The translations under genes and the position numbers were made by a program. From NCBI GenBank assembly GCA_022749755.1, contig CM040441.1, forward strand, positions 20,895,475 to 20,959,474: a stretch of 64,000 bases of DNA, given 5' to 3'. Source of the stretch: Azadirachta indica. Its lineage: Eukaryota > Streptophyta > Magnoliopsida > Sapindales > Meliaceae. The notes under the pieces were generated by a model, which saw only the letters and a list, made by a program, of their open reading frames with translations, had not been told where the DNA came from and ran no database searches. Below are positions 24,785 to 38,524 of this stretch, piece after piece. The first letter of the stretch is position 1. Each line of letters begins with the position of its first letter.

Positions 24785-26250
24785 ATGAACATGACAATGC
24801 TAACCGTAAGATCACGGGTCGTATCAAGTAATAAAATAACAAGTATTATCTCAGGAGGATTGAAAATCAAATTAAATACTGAGTACTATAGCCTTGAAAG
24901 CCTAATCTTATCTAGGCAATTTGAAATAATTAATTATAGAGGTAAATAAGACTAAAACATGACTATTAACTAGAAGAGAAATAGAAAGTGAATTAATGAG
25001 TTTTGGTGACTAAATGAAATATGCAAGGATAAACTATCTAGAGCCTTGATTTCACTTATCTATCCCAATGTTTTTCCTAATAAGCCATTTTGGTCTGATT
25101 CACTAATCACAAGATGAAAACTAATCTTAATACCTTTCCTGAGCGTTAATTAGAGTCTTACATATAACTAATTAAGTTGATATCCTTATCTAACTCGATT
25201 AATTATACGCTGATTAAGCGCTACCTATTATTCAACACTTAAAGCTCAATTACCTCACAGTCTCTTAAAATCCTAAATTTTGATTAGATTACCTAGGTAA
25301 TGATTACCTCCCTGTCTCATAACTACCTAAATTGTGCTTCTTTAATTTGATAAATAAATGAATCTTTCACAAGAGTCAATTTATCCATCTTCAATTAAGT
25401 AATTCATTTAATAACAAATGAGAAACATTAGGTAAGATAAACACAATTGAATCAAACCATGACAGCATTAATAACATGCTAATTGATTAAAACATAGCTG
25501 GAATAAGTTACATCAAGACCTTAAATTAAGATATCTAGCCCAATATAACAAATATTAATATTAAAATCATCATGTATTCTATAATCTTCAAATTCAACAA
25601 ATAAAATTCAAATCAAATGCAAAATAAAAGTTGATGGAGTTTAGGAAACTAGACTAGAGGTGAAGGATTCAAAATTTCCTTCAAATCTTCTTCCAAAGAC
25701 TTCAAATAGCTTCAACCTCCCTTCCTCTTTCTAAAATCCTCTTCTTGTTCTTCACTTTCTCTCACTTAAAACTCAACTTTCCTTTCTTAGTTAATAGTAG
25801 CTATCCATCCCAAAAACATGAAAACTTAAAATATACCCAAATCACGCTATTGGATGATGATCTCACGGCTAAAAATCGTCTAAAGACATGTATGAGGCAC
25901 GGGGTGCTCAAAATGGCGAAGGGGCATAGTGGGAGCTCGAAGGGTGGTGCAACTACGCACCACTATCTAGCCAATTTGGCCTTCTTATAACTAGGCATGG
26001 TGCGGCCAGCCCATCATCATTAGTTTTTGATTTTTTTGCACTTTGGTCCCTAAAACTTTTGCCTTTTGATCTCCATTTCTTTTTCAATCTTTTCGACATT
26101 TCGTTTTCGAGCCAATTTCATCTTAAATGACTAATTGCTATCTTTTTGTACAAGTCACTAAAATTTATCAAATCTTAACAAAATTGAGGATTGACAAGAC
26201 AATTCAAATTCCTAAGCGATTGACAAGTGCATATTCTACACACTTATCAA
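24785..26250 (-). mobile_element. Probable LTR-derived or non-autonomous repeat
   Basis: Its composition differs from the neighbours, with many CTAATTAAG/TTACCT words and higher GC at 25850-26000. One end carries AAGATCACGGGTCGTATC, then AGTATTATCTCAGGAGGAT. The other, read on the minus strand, begins TGATAAGTGTGTAGAATA. I recall similar tracts from dispersed plant repeats of LTR type, but no polyprotein, primer site or paired LTR is visible. The 81-codon frame at 25745-25990 has no family features. Confidence 0.35.
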
Positions 26251-26747
26251 TTAACTAGATTTTGTTATATTAGATAGTTAAATATGTTTGTCCTTTTAAC
26301 TTCAGCTTAATTTTGTTTTCATTTTCTTGATAAATCTAAAATGTTATTTCTTAATAATTGTTTTCGTTATTGGATTTTTTAGTGATAATATTACATATTT
26401 TATTTAGAGCAATGATACATGTTCTGTGGTAGTAATTTTATTTTAAAAAAGTTTGGATGGGAATTTAAATTTTTTTTTCACTTATAAAATATCAGACATG
26501 TACTTAATTGTTACTAAAACTTAAAATGATTTGAAAGCATCAAGCGTGTTGCAAATAAGAATTCCTCTCAAAAGGCACTATAGCTAATAATTTGAATGAT
26601 ACTATATGTCTACCATGAGTTGTTATTTTCTTGTAATCATAGTAAGTGTCTACCATGATTAGCTTTTTTATTTGTTTACTTAAGTTATTTGATGTTAACG
26701 AATCATTGTATTACAGTAAAGCGTGCTTTTTCCTTTGCATTTTTTCA
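26251..26747. other. AT-rich spacer
   Basis: No gene or repeat ends are recognised. The word GTCTACCATGA occurs twice (about 26610 and 26647), a small direct repeat. Confidence 0.45.
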
Positions 26748-26748
26748 T

Positions 26749-28631
26749 GAGGGTGACAATTCGAGTTCACGGGTCATGTCAAACAATTAATCGTATTAGG
26801 AGTCCTTAACCCGAACATGACCTATTTATCAAACAGGTATTACGAGGTGACCCATTAACCCATTTATTAATCAGGTAATCGTGTCGAATTGATTGTTTAT
26901 TAATCGAGTTGACCCTGTTTATCCACTTAATTTACGTAAAAAAATATATTGTAATTGTAGAAAATCAAACAAAACCTTAATTTCATATAATTTTAAGCAC
27001 CAAACTACAACAATTGTTTTTAAATTATGAATGCATAATTTATTTATGTATTAAAAGTTCTTTTATATTTTAATTTATATTATTTTAAATAGAATTATTT
27101 TAAATTATGAATGCTAAATTATTACAAGTAATTGGAATAATAATATTATTTAATGAAAAGCTATTTCAAATTTAAAAATTACTAAAATAAAAATTAAAAA
27201 ATTAAAATTATGAACATGATGTTTTGTAAAAGCCGATTATGGAAATTTTTTTTTTAAATTTTTATATATAAAATTATATTATTCAATTTTTTCTTAAAAA
27301 ATAGAAGTAATTATAGTCTTAATAAAAAATGGTTGTCTATTTTTTTATATTTTTTGTATTATCTTTTATAAAAAGTTTGAATAATTTTTTTCTATTTTTT
27401 CATTTAGATTTATTTTTAGTAAATAATTTATTCTCATTATTTTGTTAAGTTTTTGGAATTATTATTTATTTGATCATCTATTTAATGATATAGTATATAA
27501 CATGATGTTTGTACAATGAATTGACTATAATTAATATAACTAGTGGAACATTCTTATTTAACTATCAACAATGAATTGAATACAATTTTTAAAAGTCAAA
27601 ATGTTACATTGGTTAATGTTTGTAACGTATTAAGTAGTTATTAATTTTTTTATACTATTATTATTGTAATAATTATGCATTAACAAGTCAAGTATCACAT
27701 AAATTATTAAAATTATATATATTAGGCAATATGGTTTAACTAATTATATTGACACACTTTAATTAGAAAATTAAATAAATATTAGCAATTAAATATGAAA
27801 GTTTTAAAAAAGTTACATGTTTATCAAATGGTATGTCACCTCTATTATTAAATTATAAATGATAAAGAATATATTGTTACGCAGTAGACTCAAATTACGA
27901 TAAATGTGTAAATATCCTAATTGGGGTATAATAACTTAATTTACAATTACATATCGAAATTCTATTAAAATTATTTTTAAACAATATATTACAAGAAATT
28001 TATGAATGATCTATTATGAATAAGTTAAAATATCTTAATTTTAAGTTTAAAATATATCAAATTTAAGTTAAATAACCTTTATTTTATTGCATTTACAATT
28101 TATAAGTAACTATTTTTTAATATTAAATGAAAAATAAATACTTTTAAAACTATGAAAGTAATTTACTAAAGAAGAACAAAAAATATTTTGTAACACATCA
28201 ACAATGTACTTACAAATTATACCAAAATGTTGTTGTGGCTCAATGGTAAATGTTTCACTAAATTGATCATAAAGACTAAGGTTCCTAAACCAAGCAAGCA
28301 AACCTTTTTTATATTGAACAGCTAAATTATTCAAAGTAAACGGGTTAACCCGATTACCCGCTTAATCCAACATAACTAATCCAAAAAAATAGTAATCATG
28401 TCAATGAGTTGGTGGGTTAGCAAGTTAATTGGATCAACACGACATGATTACATTTTAAATAGTAATTGTGTCATAAATAAATGGGTGGCAGGTTGAGCAA
28501 ATTAAATTTGAACACCATCCAACACAACATGACACAAATAGTAATCATGTTAATTTTACTCAATCCAAACCTATAAAATTTATATCGAGTTTGTGTTAGA
28601 TTCATGAGTCATGTCCAATTTTACCATCCCT
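26749..28631. mobile_element. Non-autonomous hAT-like element
   Basis: The left end reads AGGGTGACAATTCGAG. The right end, read inward, is AGGGATGGTAAAATTGG, so the two form short inverted termini of hAT style. Subterminal regions on both sides are crowded with GGGTCATGTC, ACCCGAACATGACC, CACGACATGATTAC and related words. The ~1.2 kb interior is plain AT-rich DNA with no transposase. No clear 8 bp target duplication is seen. Confidence 0.55.
28233..28310 (+). other. tRNA-like (SINE-like) relic
   Basis: TGGCTCAATGG resembles a tRNA promoter A box. About 50 bp later GGTTCCTAAACC loosely resembles a B box, and a T-run follows (CCTTTTTT). The sequence lies inside the hAT-like element. A cloverleaf is not convincing, so at most this is a decayed tRNA-derived SINE head. 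Confidence 0.2.
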
Positions 28632-28833
28632 ATATTTTAATTTCATTTACAATTAAATCAAAAGAGTATATGCAATTTAATTATTGTATTTGGTGTAGTC
28701 AATCAATTAGTAAATGGTAAGGATAAAGTGATGTGAAGGGGCCTTTTAGTTAAAGCTAATTATGATGATACAACAGGGGTGAGGCAAAAAGGGTTCTTAT
28801 GGTAAATATAATACATCATAAAATGGTTTAGAT

Positions 28834-29020
28834 AGAGGTGGCAAAACGAGTAGGCCGACTCGAGCCTAGCACGGCCTAACTCGTAAATAGTATTAGTGTA
28901 GCTTGGCGTAGTTAAGAAAAAAGGCTCACATGCTATGCCATGTCATGAATAGTAATTATGTCGTGCTAAACCATGCCAGTACTATTTGAGGGCTGGCTGC
29001 TTTATTATTTGGACTATTGA
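28834..29020. mobile_element. Truncated hAT-like terminus
   Basis: AGAGGTGGCAAAACGAG starts a GC-richer stretch with GGCCGACTCGAGCC, GCACGGCC and ATGCCATGTCATG words, a typical hAT end and subterminal region. No matching right end appears before the duplication boundary at 29752. Confidence 0.45.
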
Positions 29021-29751
29021 GATAGTTAATAGTTTGTTACTATTCATCATGAACAAAAAGAAATTGATTTTAAATAATAAAACTGAACTTATAAAATTAT
29101 TAAAATAAAATTTAATACAAATTTAATTATGCATGCAATTTTGGTTAATAAAGTTAAATAAATTTTTAAATTAAAATCTAAAATCTAAATTGTAAAATTT
29201 TATATTGATTCATATGTTGAGATTCATATGTTGGCATTGGGATTTGATTTTCATTTTACTTTATTTTAAGTTAGTTTGAGAATTATGTTTGTTTAGTTTT
29301 ATTTATATTGGAATGATGAATTTTTAATTATGTTGGAAATGAAGTGACAATAATGTTTGTATATTGTGGATTGGAATGTAGAATTTTGTTGATTATATTG
29401 GCAATAATATTTATTATTATATTTTTATTTTTTCTACTTTTAGTTAAATAATATTGTTATTTTAATTCCATTTTTTGCCATTTCTCGTTATATTGGTAAT
29501 TAATATAAATCAATTGTATTAAAAAACTTGAAAAAAAATTTAAAATACAACAAATAAAAAAAGACTAAAAAAAGGAAAAAACTACACAAAAACAAAATTA
29601 AAAAAATGGAAAAATCAGACAAATAAAAAATCGAAAAAAGAGAAAATTGGTATACCCAAAAAACTGATGAATTCTTGATAAAAAACACTTTTGCGTCTGA
29701 ACTTATAATATTTGCAACTGATTTTTTTAGTTGTAAAAGATCTTATCATGG
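29021..29751. other. AT-rich spacer before duplication copy B
   Basis: Low-complexity T-rich and A-rich DNA. The minus-strand open frames here (29500-29812) are products of homopolymer-like sequence and are not supported as genes. Confidence 0.5.
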
Positions 29752-32700
29752 TACACGCATTTATGGTACCATGACTGTTGGTTATAACGAGGTTCATCAT
29801 TATTATTAGCATATTATGTTATGATATAAATTATCCCTATTTTAGAAGTACGCAGATTTCATATTCATTGAAATTTAAAATTCTAGATGAGGGCCATTCA
29901 GGTTCTGCACATACATTTCATTAATTTGACCAACAAGTAAGTCCTTAAGAGTTTGAAATTTATAAAGGGGAAGGATCAGGGATCTCTCTCTCTTTTTTTT
30001 TTTTTTTTTACATAAAGTTTTATATCATTTATGAACCGTTAGATCTATACGCAACTAACGATCGAAATTAATTTTTATCATATAATTAATGCACTATAAT
30101 TAATGTATATATTAGATTAAATTTAAATTGTTAGGTGTACCTAATTACAATGGTCTATGATGTAAAGATGTGTAAAACAATCTCACATGAGCAACTATAT
30201 ATGACTTTTTATTGCTTACAATACGTGAGACGTAATTCGTTTGTTTAATATTATTGTAAATTAAATACAAAGCAATAATTTCTATCTGATAGCTGGCTTG
30301 ACTTTACACATATAGGCTTCTTACGCTTGTTGCTTGCTCAAGTTTTTGGTCGTCGTACCAGATCCAAGTAAGACTATAATATAAATTGTAAGAACTTTAA
30401 ATGTTCCTATCGAAATTATTAATATAAAACATGTTTTTTTCCACTGTTATCTTGTAATGACTTTGATGATTATATCTTTATTAAGAATTATTGAATTATT
30501 TCAATTTGGATCATTTGAAAACGCATATGTATGGTAATTAGGAGCTCAAGTTTTAGTTTCACTCTTATGAAATTTTGGTGGCAACTCCTAATCTTCTTGG
30601 ATACATAATAGATAACTATGTGCGATTATACTGTCCTATTCACACATGGAATTGATAATTATGAACTCGGTCTACATACTTCATTTTGACAAATTAAGAA
30701 CAAAAAGACACTAGTCCTTAGAGCATTTCTCTTAATCTTAAAGCACTGCTTCTTAGAACAAATTTGCACTCAATAGAGCTAGCATTTAATTTCTTGCAGA
30801 ATATATAGAGCCAATTCGTTTATTCTTTTTATTTTCAAGCCAAAGAGAAGAACCAATGTATGTTTTAAGAATATTGTGGTATTTTGATCGCATGAATTTG
30901 CTCTTGTTTTTTAGAATGTAATATTGGGTTTGTATTTGTGGATTTTTGCCTGATACGGTGATTTACAGTACTCGTAATGGAGTGTTTGTGTTTTGTGGTT
31001 TTGCTTGCTCTCTGGATTTTGCATGTAATCGAGTTTATAATGGTGGTTTCAAGATTTTTCTTCTGCTGCATGATCATGATTCAATGGAATTGATCGAACT
31101 TGATATATAATCAGATTGCAGGTAGAAATAATTACCGATTTCAAATATTCGTTTAATGGTTTCAATTTATATTATTACTCAAAAAAAAAAAAAACGAGTT
31201 GCTTACTTTAGAAGGATATTTTCTTGATTAGTAGACTTGTTGTTTCCACTAAAACCACGACCAAGCTGATACATATAAAATTTCACAAATATCCTTTAAT
31301 TTGCCACAAAATAAGAAAATCTAGAAATTATTAGTATTAATAAATAAATGAGAAAATTAAATCTCACCAGTTGTATATAATTCTTAGCCAACCTACTAGA
31401 ATTAGGCCCAAAAAAAAAAAATGAAAAACCGAATTGGCCTAGACCATAATTGATGAATTTGATTTGGTTTTGCATGCATAATATTCAATTCAAGTTCAGT
31501 TCTAATTCTTAATAAACCAATATTTTTTGTGTATTAGTGAAAAACCCAAGCTGAGACAAAAATACTTTTTTTTTAATAATTTAGTATTAAAACAGAAATA
31601 TTTTGAGAAAGTTACAAATAAATTAAAGAGTTAAAAGGTCAAAACTTAAAAACCAAATTGAAACTCACAAGTTCCATTCGGTTCATATATGTTCAATTAT
31701 GATCCAGTTTTTATTTATATTCAGCCCAATTCCAATTCTAAAAGTAAAAAGCTCAAAATTTTTTTGTCTTGTCTGATTTAGGCGGAATTTAGACCGAACC
31801 GAACTGTATCCAGCACTATAACCTACTATATACATAAACAGCCAAAATACAAATGAACTTTGAAATTAAATGAATAAAAAATTTAGTTTTCAGAAACTAT
31901 TAATAGAATAAAATTCACAAACCATGTACTTGAATTCAAAGGTGAGGCTAGAGGCCAAGCACATCATACTTTCAAAAATCTACTTTCAAATAATAATAGA
32001 ACTTTAAGAGTTGAGGTTTTTTTTTCTTTTTTATTATTAATATTTTTATTTTTCGGACGGCAGCGGTTTTTTTTTAATTATTATAATTATCAAGAATGTT
32101 AAATATTAATAATTGCTACAAAAGTTTTTAAAGATTTGAATGAAAAATGCAAACTCAAGAGAGCGGGAAAGATGTGCTGGAAATTGAAATATGAGTATAA
32201 GAGAGTGTTTTATATAGGCTTTGTAATGAAAATAATAAAGGAAAGAAAATATAGATAATAAATGTGAGATATTTACAAGTATGGCAATAATCCTATAGAA
32301 ATATTTAGCATACTAAAGACACTTGACACATAATCAAGCTGATATTATGACCTTCGTTATGTGATCAAATCATTAAAATATTCCACTTTCTTTGTGTTTA
32401 AATTAATTAAGATACATAGAAATCTTGTATGTATAAGTGTTTTGTGTTATTTATTGCTTATGCGTGCATGGGTTTATTTTTGTTATGATATAATAATTAA
32501 GCAGAAAAGAAAACAATTTGTTTCTGTAGTTCATGAGTATATTGAGTTCAAACATTCACGGCTCATTCGTCTTTCTCTTTTATTATTGAGGGAAGAAGAA
32601 AACAAAATCCAGAATTTTTAGCTTAACAAGCCAACCAAATTAAGCAACACCATACTAATTGGATCTCAATAACAAAATATATTCTGCAAAAGCACAAGCT

Positions 32701-33700
32701 AAGGACATAACAAAAAACAGAGCAATCTTCTTCTTGGTGATAAGGGTACTGTTGTTTTGTCATATTATTTGTTGTTGTTGTTCCGTTTTGGCTTGTTTTC
32801 ACTGTTTTTATAACATAATACTGCTATAAACCTTCTCGAGTCTGAATTAGAGTATGGCAATATAATTGCTTGTACGATTTAATATTAAAATCATTTTCAA
32901 GTTGACACGCAATAAGTGGACAAATGATGCTAGTCTATGTAAATTTCTCTGTATGTAAATGAAGTAAATGTCGTTATTCAGAATCCAACTTACTTCATAA
33001 ATTATGCACAAAATATTTTATTGTAAGATTTCAGAATTTGTCAAAATACTTTGTTTTATGGCAACAACTTCACCGTTTAGTTGGTAAAACTTCCACTTTT
33101 CCATTTCTTCTTTCGGGTTAATTTTGACTTTCTATACATTGAATTGACACATATTATAATTAATCATAATTTATTATAAGTGATCGACGTGCTTTTACAC
33201 TAATAATTTGGATTATTTAAATTATTGTTGATTAAATTACTCATTACTAGTTTAGTTATAAAATTTTCAATTTAATATTGATTGTAATAAATGTAATTTA
33301 AAATGACTCTCGGTAATTTATCGATTGTATACATAGTTGTATAATATTTCGGAAAACAATTGCCTTCCAATAGATTTTTGATACTCTATTTAAAAAATTT
33401 AGTTGATTACCATTATGAATAATGTGAAAAGTATGGTAGAATATTATCTAATTTATGAATAATGTAGTTGACCAGAAAGACAAGATGAAATAGAAATTTC
33501 CTTTTAAAAGAAATAAGAACTTTTTAATTTACTTAAGGATAATTTTAGTTTGAACAACTAAATATAATCATATTATATATAGTCACTTTTAGAGTTTATC
33601 AAATATTAGGGTTTATATAGTCTCGAAATTGTTCTTAAACATAGTATGGAAGGTTTTGAACACGCTCAAGTTATCCCAAATTCTTCAAGTAACAAGTTGA

Positions 33701-34048
33701 TTGATTTTGGGTGAGATTTATCACTTTCATCTAAAAATTAAAAACAAAAAAAGTCTAGAAAGTCTAAGCTTGAACAATTCTCACTTTTTGATACAGCTGT
33801 TGTGCAAACGATACAAGCAAGCCTTACAAACCATGAAAGTTTCTTCCGAAACTGATTGTCTATTGTTCAAGCTCAGCCCTTGAAGCCTATCAAAATTGAC
33901 TGCGTTTGCATTCATACTCTGCATTCTTTTCGCTGTCATGTTAAGTTTATCTACAAATGCCAGTCATCAGAAGTTTGTCCACCGACTGATGATCAAATAT
34001 ATCGTATTCTATAAGGTACATAAGTGTATATGTAGAATAATCATATAA
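33701..34048 (+). pseudogene. Possible relic of a small secreted-peptide gene, copy B
   Basis: Duplicate of 11812-12120 with the same frame: 60 codons, TGA at 33881-33883, then the signal-peptide-like KLTAFAFILCILFAVMLS followed by LSTNASHQ. Copy B differs by A to T in the cleavage region (ANA becomes TNA), N to K, and an inserted codon plus extra bases near 33990. These push the stop from the copy A position to 34046-34048. The hydrophobic core itself is unchanged. Coding status is uncertain, as for copy A. Confidence 0.28.
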
Positions 34049-35709
34049 CGCCTCGTGAATAAAGTTTAGGATGTAGGTAAATGAACCTATCAATAACAAG
34101 AGCGCCGATGTTCCTATTTTGACTATCAACGGCCCGAAATTTTGACTCAGAATGTAAAAATCTATTTTCACCAACATACAATTAAAAATGAATTAAAATT
34201 GGTCCGAATGACTAAGAGCCTGTGAGCCCCATATACGTAAAAAAATTTTATCATCCTTAACAAACCATAAGAGAAATGATGGAAATGCATTTTTCATTTG
34301 ATCGTCACAAAAATATTCATATTATCATCATATGATTAAAATACTAAATGAAAAATATAATTTATCTTATAAAAAATAAAATTATGTATTATAAACCTAA
34401 AATAATGTTTGCATGTCTATTGCAAGAGAAACTGACTCAATGCATGCATAAAATTCTGATCGGTTGTTGTACTTAATAAAGACTTTTATATATTATTAGT
34501 AGAAAATAAAAGTTTATTTTTCTTTTAAAAATTTTTGGTTAATGCAAAAGGTTAGCGTGACATCATTAATTTATATTCCAAGAAATTATCATACATAATT
34601 CGTCTATTTACATTCTACTTGTACATAACTAGCAACTTTTCACACTTTTCAAATATTTGTGTGTGACTTTTTTTCTTGTTTTTTAGATTAGTCTCTCATT
34701 CTCAACTTCATATTAAGGGATCGTTTTTTTTTTCTTTTTGACTAAAGTCTAAATATAGTTATTCACATATTTAAAAGTTGTTTATTTTTTAACTTATGTC
34801 TAAATATTTGTTCAAAATATTTAAATATAATTAAATTAAAGTTTTTGACGTAAATCTAAATAAGTAAATATCTGAATAATTTTATATTTTTATTTTTCAA
34901 AAATATTCCTATTTTATTAATTTATTTATTAACAAATTAAACTATAATTAATTATTTTTGACTTATTTTGGGTTCCCTCTACTTGTCTTTTTAATTTTAT
35001 TTATTTTATACTTTAATTATTACAATAAATTTATATATTTATATAATTACAACTATATTATAATATAACATTATTTTTATTTAATTTTTATTAATCTTTG
35101 TATCATCAATTGTAAATGTTTTTTCAAAAATCATATATCAAATAAATAAATAATATACATACTAATCTATTAATTTTTTTATCTATTATTATGGGAATAT
35201 AATCAAAATTATTATAAATACAAGTATATTATTTAAAAGGATATATATGTTAAAAATCATTTTTCACACTTTTTATTTTGTCAAAACAAATAATTTAATA
35301 CTTATTTTTAAATATTTAAAAAAAAATATATTATTCAAATTTATATTTTACTTAAATTCATATTTCAATCATATTCAGAGTTCAGAAAAAAAAAAAAAAA
35401 CAAATGCTGCCTAAAAATAAAAAGTTTTCAATGCTTTGCAATATTTAAAAGTTTTGTTCTAGTAAGGATTGCCTTACAAATTCAAAATAAAAAAATATTT
35501 TTCTACAGCATCATAAATTACAATAACTTGATCAGTTTTGTAAATATGTACGAGAAATTATTAGCTAGTTTAGTTATTTTTTCATAAGATATTTATTATT
35601 TATAATTGAAATTCAAAATTCAACAAAGCACATGTAAATGTAATTATTTTATTTTTATTTATTTAAAGAATAGATAGCTTGTCCACGCTTTTGTTGTTCT
35701 GAAGATGTT

Positions 35710-35880
35710 AATTATTTATTTGAAAGTTGTGATCTTGCTAGCTTGCTTTCGCATTGGCTAGCTTCCCATTTCCGTATCAGTCTTCAGCAAAATGAGTTCG
35801 GTAATAGAGCTGTGGGAGGCTATTCTTCGTAAGAGTTTTAGTCCCCAATTATATAATCTTTGGTTTATGGCTTCTTATTG
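35710..35880 (+). pseudogene. LINE reverse-transcriptase 3' fragment, copy B
   Basis: Duplicate of the fragment at 13840-14010. It again shows ESCDLASLLSHWLASHF-like sequence and PQLYNLWFMASYC. One lost base near 35790 shifts its frame relative to copy A. It runs into the same AT-rich unit (35890-36490). Confidence 0.65.
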
Positions 35881-36632
35881 CATGTTTTATATGATTTTTT
35901 ATTATTTGTTTGTTAATTTTATGATTTATTATTTATTATCTTGTTAATTATATTATTTATTGTTAATTTTATGATTTATTTATTTATTATTTTCTCAATT
36001 AAATGCTTTTATTATTATTTATTATTTTGTTAATTTTATGATTTTATTTTTATTACTTTGTTAATTTAATAATTTAAATATATTTTTGAAAGTGTGGTTT
36101 AGTGTTTAATTATTTGTTTACCCCCAGAAAATCTATGAGATTTTGTCCAATAATCTTATGCTATCCCAAAACACACATTGTTGTGTTAAAAACTTATATT
36201 TTCCTCGGTTGTTTAATAAAGCTTCGCATTAGATAAATTTAGTTTTAATATGGATGACTATCATTGCTATAAAATAGGCCATGAATATAGATATCAATTA
36301 ATGTTGCCACGACAGATACTTTTATAACTATTCATTACTAATATTTTTTTTTATTTTATTTTTAAAATTATAATTAAAAACTTGGACAGTATTTTAAAAA
36401 AAAATGTGAATAAAAAGCACCTTACATTTTTAACATTGAAAAGTTGGACATGGAAAAACTTTTCTTACAATTCTTCAATAAGTGCTCTTGGTTTTGGTCC
36501 CCTCTACTTCCTTATATCTATTTCCTAAATTAAACCATCGTTCATTTTTTGTGTTAAAAACCAACTTTTCAGTGTTGATTTTCTTATCGCCTTTTTAGTT
36601 GAATTTTGACAACTATGTTATGATTGTTGGTT

Positions 36633-37507
36633 GTATAGAAAGGTCAATCTTGTTAAATACAACTATTATTCATGTTTCATCAAATAAAATGACTTACTTG
36701 ATAATTAAAAAACGCCATTATAAGTTTTGACCTCAACTTTAAAGAGAAAGTAATTTACTATTTAACATTTAGATTTTATTAGAATATTTAATATTACGGG
36801 TTAGTATATTAAATTTTTATCGGTAATTGTTAAATACAGGTAGTTATAAAGAAAATTATATTCAACGCTTCAATACTTCATTGTCATTTATTTAATCACT
36901 AGATAAAGGATTTGTAGCGTATCCAATTTAGGAATTCACCTTGCAAACCAATAGAACATATGCATAGTCTCTTGCTTGGGATGGATTTTGGTGATGATTG
37001 GATATTCAATGTGGATTTGCGTCTAGATCTTAATCTTTTATTAGAAAATTCAAAATTTTAAATTTAAATTACCATGTGTCTATTGGTGTAGCATATTCAA
37101 TCTCACTGCAAGGCTACTTACAGCACACAGAGGAGTTTATTATCAAGGTTTATCATAAAATAAGGCTTATTTTTACAGCACTACAATATATCATTGGGGA
37201 TTATAGAGGACAGAAGGAAACATAGAAAACTTAATTGCACAGTTGCTTTAAATGTTTGGTTTTTAACGTAGGAGAGCATGAATGCTATCCAAAAATATGT
37301 ATGCCAACATACACAGAAAAAATTGGAGTTAAATCACACCTCAATGGTATTAGTGATTCTATCTTTAAAGCTGCATAATTGCCTCAATCCTAAATGTATG
37401 TATCTTAAACCTGATAATTTGGAGCAAAACAAATAGTTTGCAGAGTATTAGTAACAACAAATAGTGAAAGATACCAGCTGCAATGAAATCAGCTGGTATA
37501 ATTAATT
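36633..37507. mobile_element. Insertion specific to duplication copy B (first)
   Basis: Copy A runs continuously through this point (about 14790). Copy B departs after AACTATGTTATGATTG and rejoins at TAAACAAATTAATTATAAG. Near the right junction TTAATTATAAGTAAA is present twice in a row (about 37500-37530), which could be a target duplication or slippage. The ~875 bp insert has no recognised coding motif or inverted ends. Confidence 0.55.
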
Positions 37508-37654
37508 ATAAGTAAACAAATTAATTATAAGTAAAGCTGGAGCAACCAACTTTTCATATAATTATTACCTTTTGCGAATAATAATTACCTTATTCCAATA
37601 ACTTTCTTAAAATCCGCTTCAAGGGTATGGATGCTTCAACTACTTGTGGAAATT

Positions 37655-38383
37655 AAATTTTGAGTTTTCCCTGCAATGAGGCTAAATTAAGGTAGAAATT
37701 AATATAAACTTAGTTCCAAAAGAGAAGATAGATTAATTTTGGAAATTTAATTAATAAAAAGTAGACATATAAATGTAGCATGCGTTGCCATTATAAACCT
37801 AACCCAAGTCGCAATGTGTGTTATAGTCTGATTTTGCGATAGATTCACAAAATTGCGTGAAGAATTGATGGATTCTAGAAAACGGAGAAAAGCAATGATA
37901 GTTCGAAACTTGCCCTAGCTCAGTTACTCAAACTGGCAAAGGGAATTGATATATAATATGATGACAACAATGATGACGACCTACCAACCAACCCACAAAG
38001 ATATAATTTTTTCGAGGCCCTAAAAACGGTTCTTGATATGATGAAGTCATGATCTTTAACATGGGGACACTTTCTACTTTGAACTACACAAATTTTGCTT
38101 TGCATTAGAAAAACAGCCATTGAAAAAAAAAAAAAAAAACAACTCTTGGATTGTATGCAATTAAATTTTTACCCCAGGGAGATTATGTTATCTTTTTCAA
38201 GCAGAATTCTCCCACTATTTCCATTTTCGTACTTCAAGTGTATGAATTGTTATTATAAGAAAGAACAAATAAAATATTATAAGAATGTTATTCTAGTTAT
38301 CAATGGTATTTTGTTAGAATTAATTTGGTATAGAATAAATAACTGTTTACTAATTGAGGCCAATATATGTATATGGTAGAAAA
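37655..38383. mobile_element. Insertion specific to duplication copy B (second)
   Basis: Copy A passes directly from GGAAATTAAAT to ATTCATCC at about 14945. Copy B has some 730 bp between the matching points. The insert includes a gene-like fragment at 37879-38052. No terminal inverted repeats or target duplication could be made out, so the mechanism is unknown. Confidence 0.55.
37879..38052 (+). pseudogene. Unidentified gene fragment in the second copy B insertion
   Basis: One frame reads KTEKSNDSSKLALAQLLKLA, one stop codon further on, then an acidic run (YDDNNDDD) and LPTNPQRYNFFEALKTVLDM, ending MKS and TGA at 38050-38052. The balanced amino-acid use, with few Phe/Ile/Lys-only runs, is unlike the random AT-rich frames around it. 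It therefore looks like the C-terminal exon of a real gene carried here. I do not recognise the family. Confidence 0.3.
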
Positions 38384-38524
38384 TATATGCATCCTCTAAT
38401 TCGATGTAAAAATTTTAGACTTCTTATTTGGCTTCAAGTTTAACTCTTTGATAGCGATGGCAAATATTTATCGTAGGGTGGTGCATGGATATGAATTTAG
38501 TTATTGGAATAAAGAGTATGAAAA

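Noticed and set aside
25745..25990. 81-codon frame
   Set aside because: No recognisable domain, and it lies within a probable repeat.
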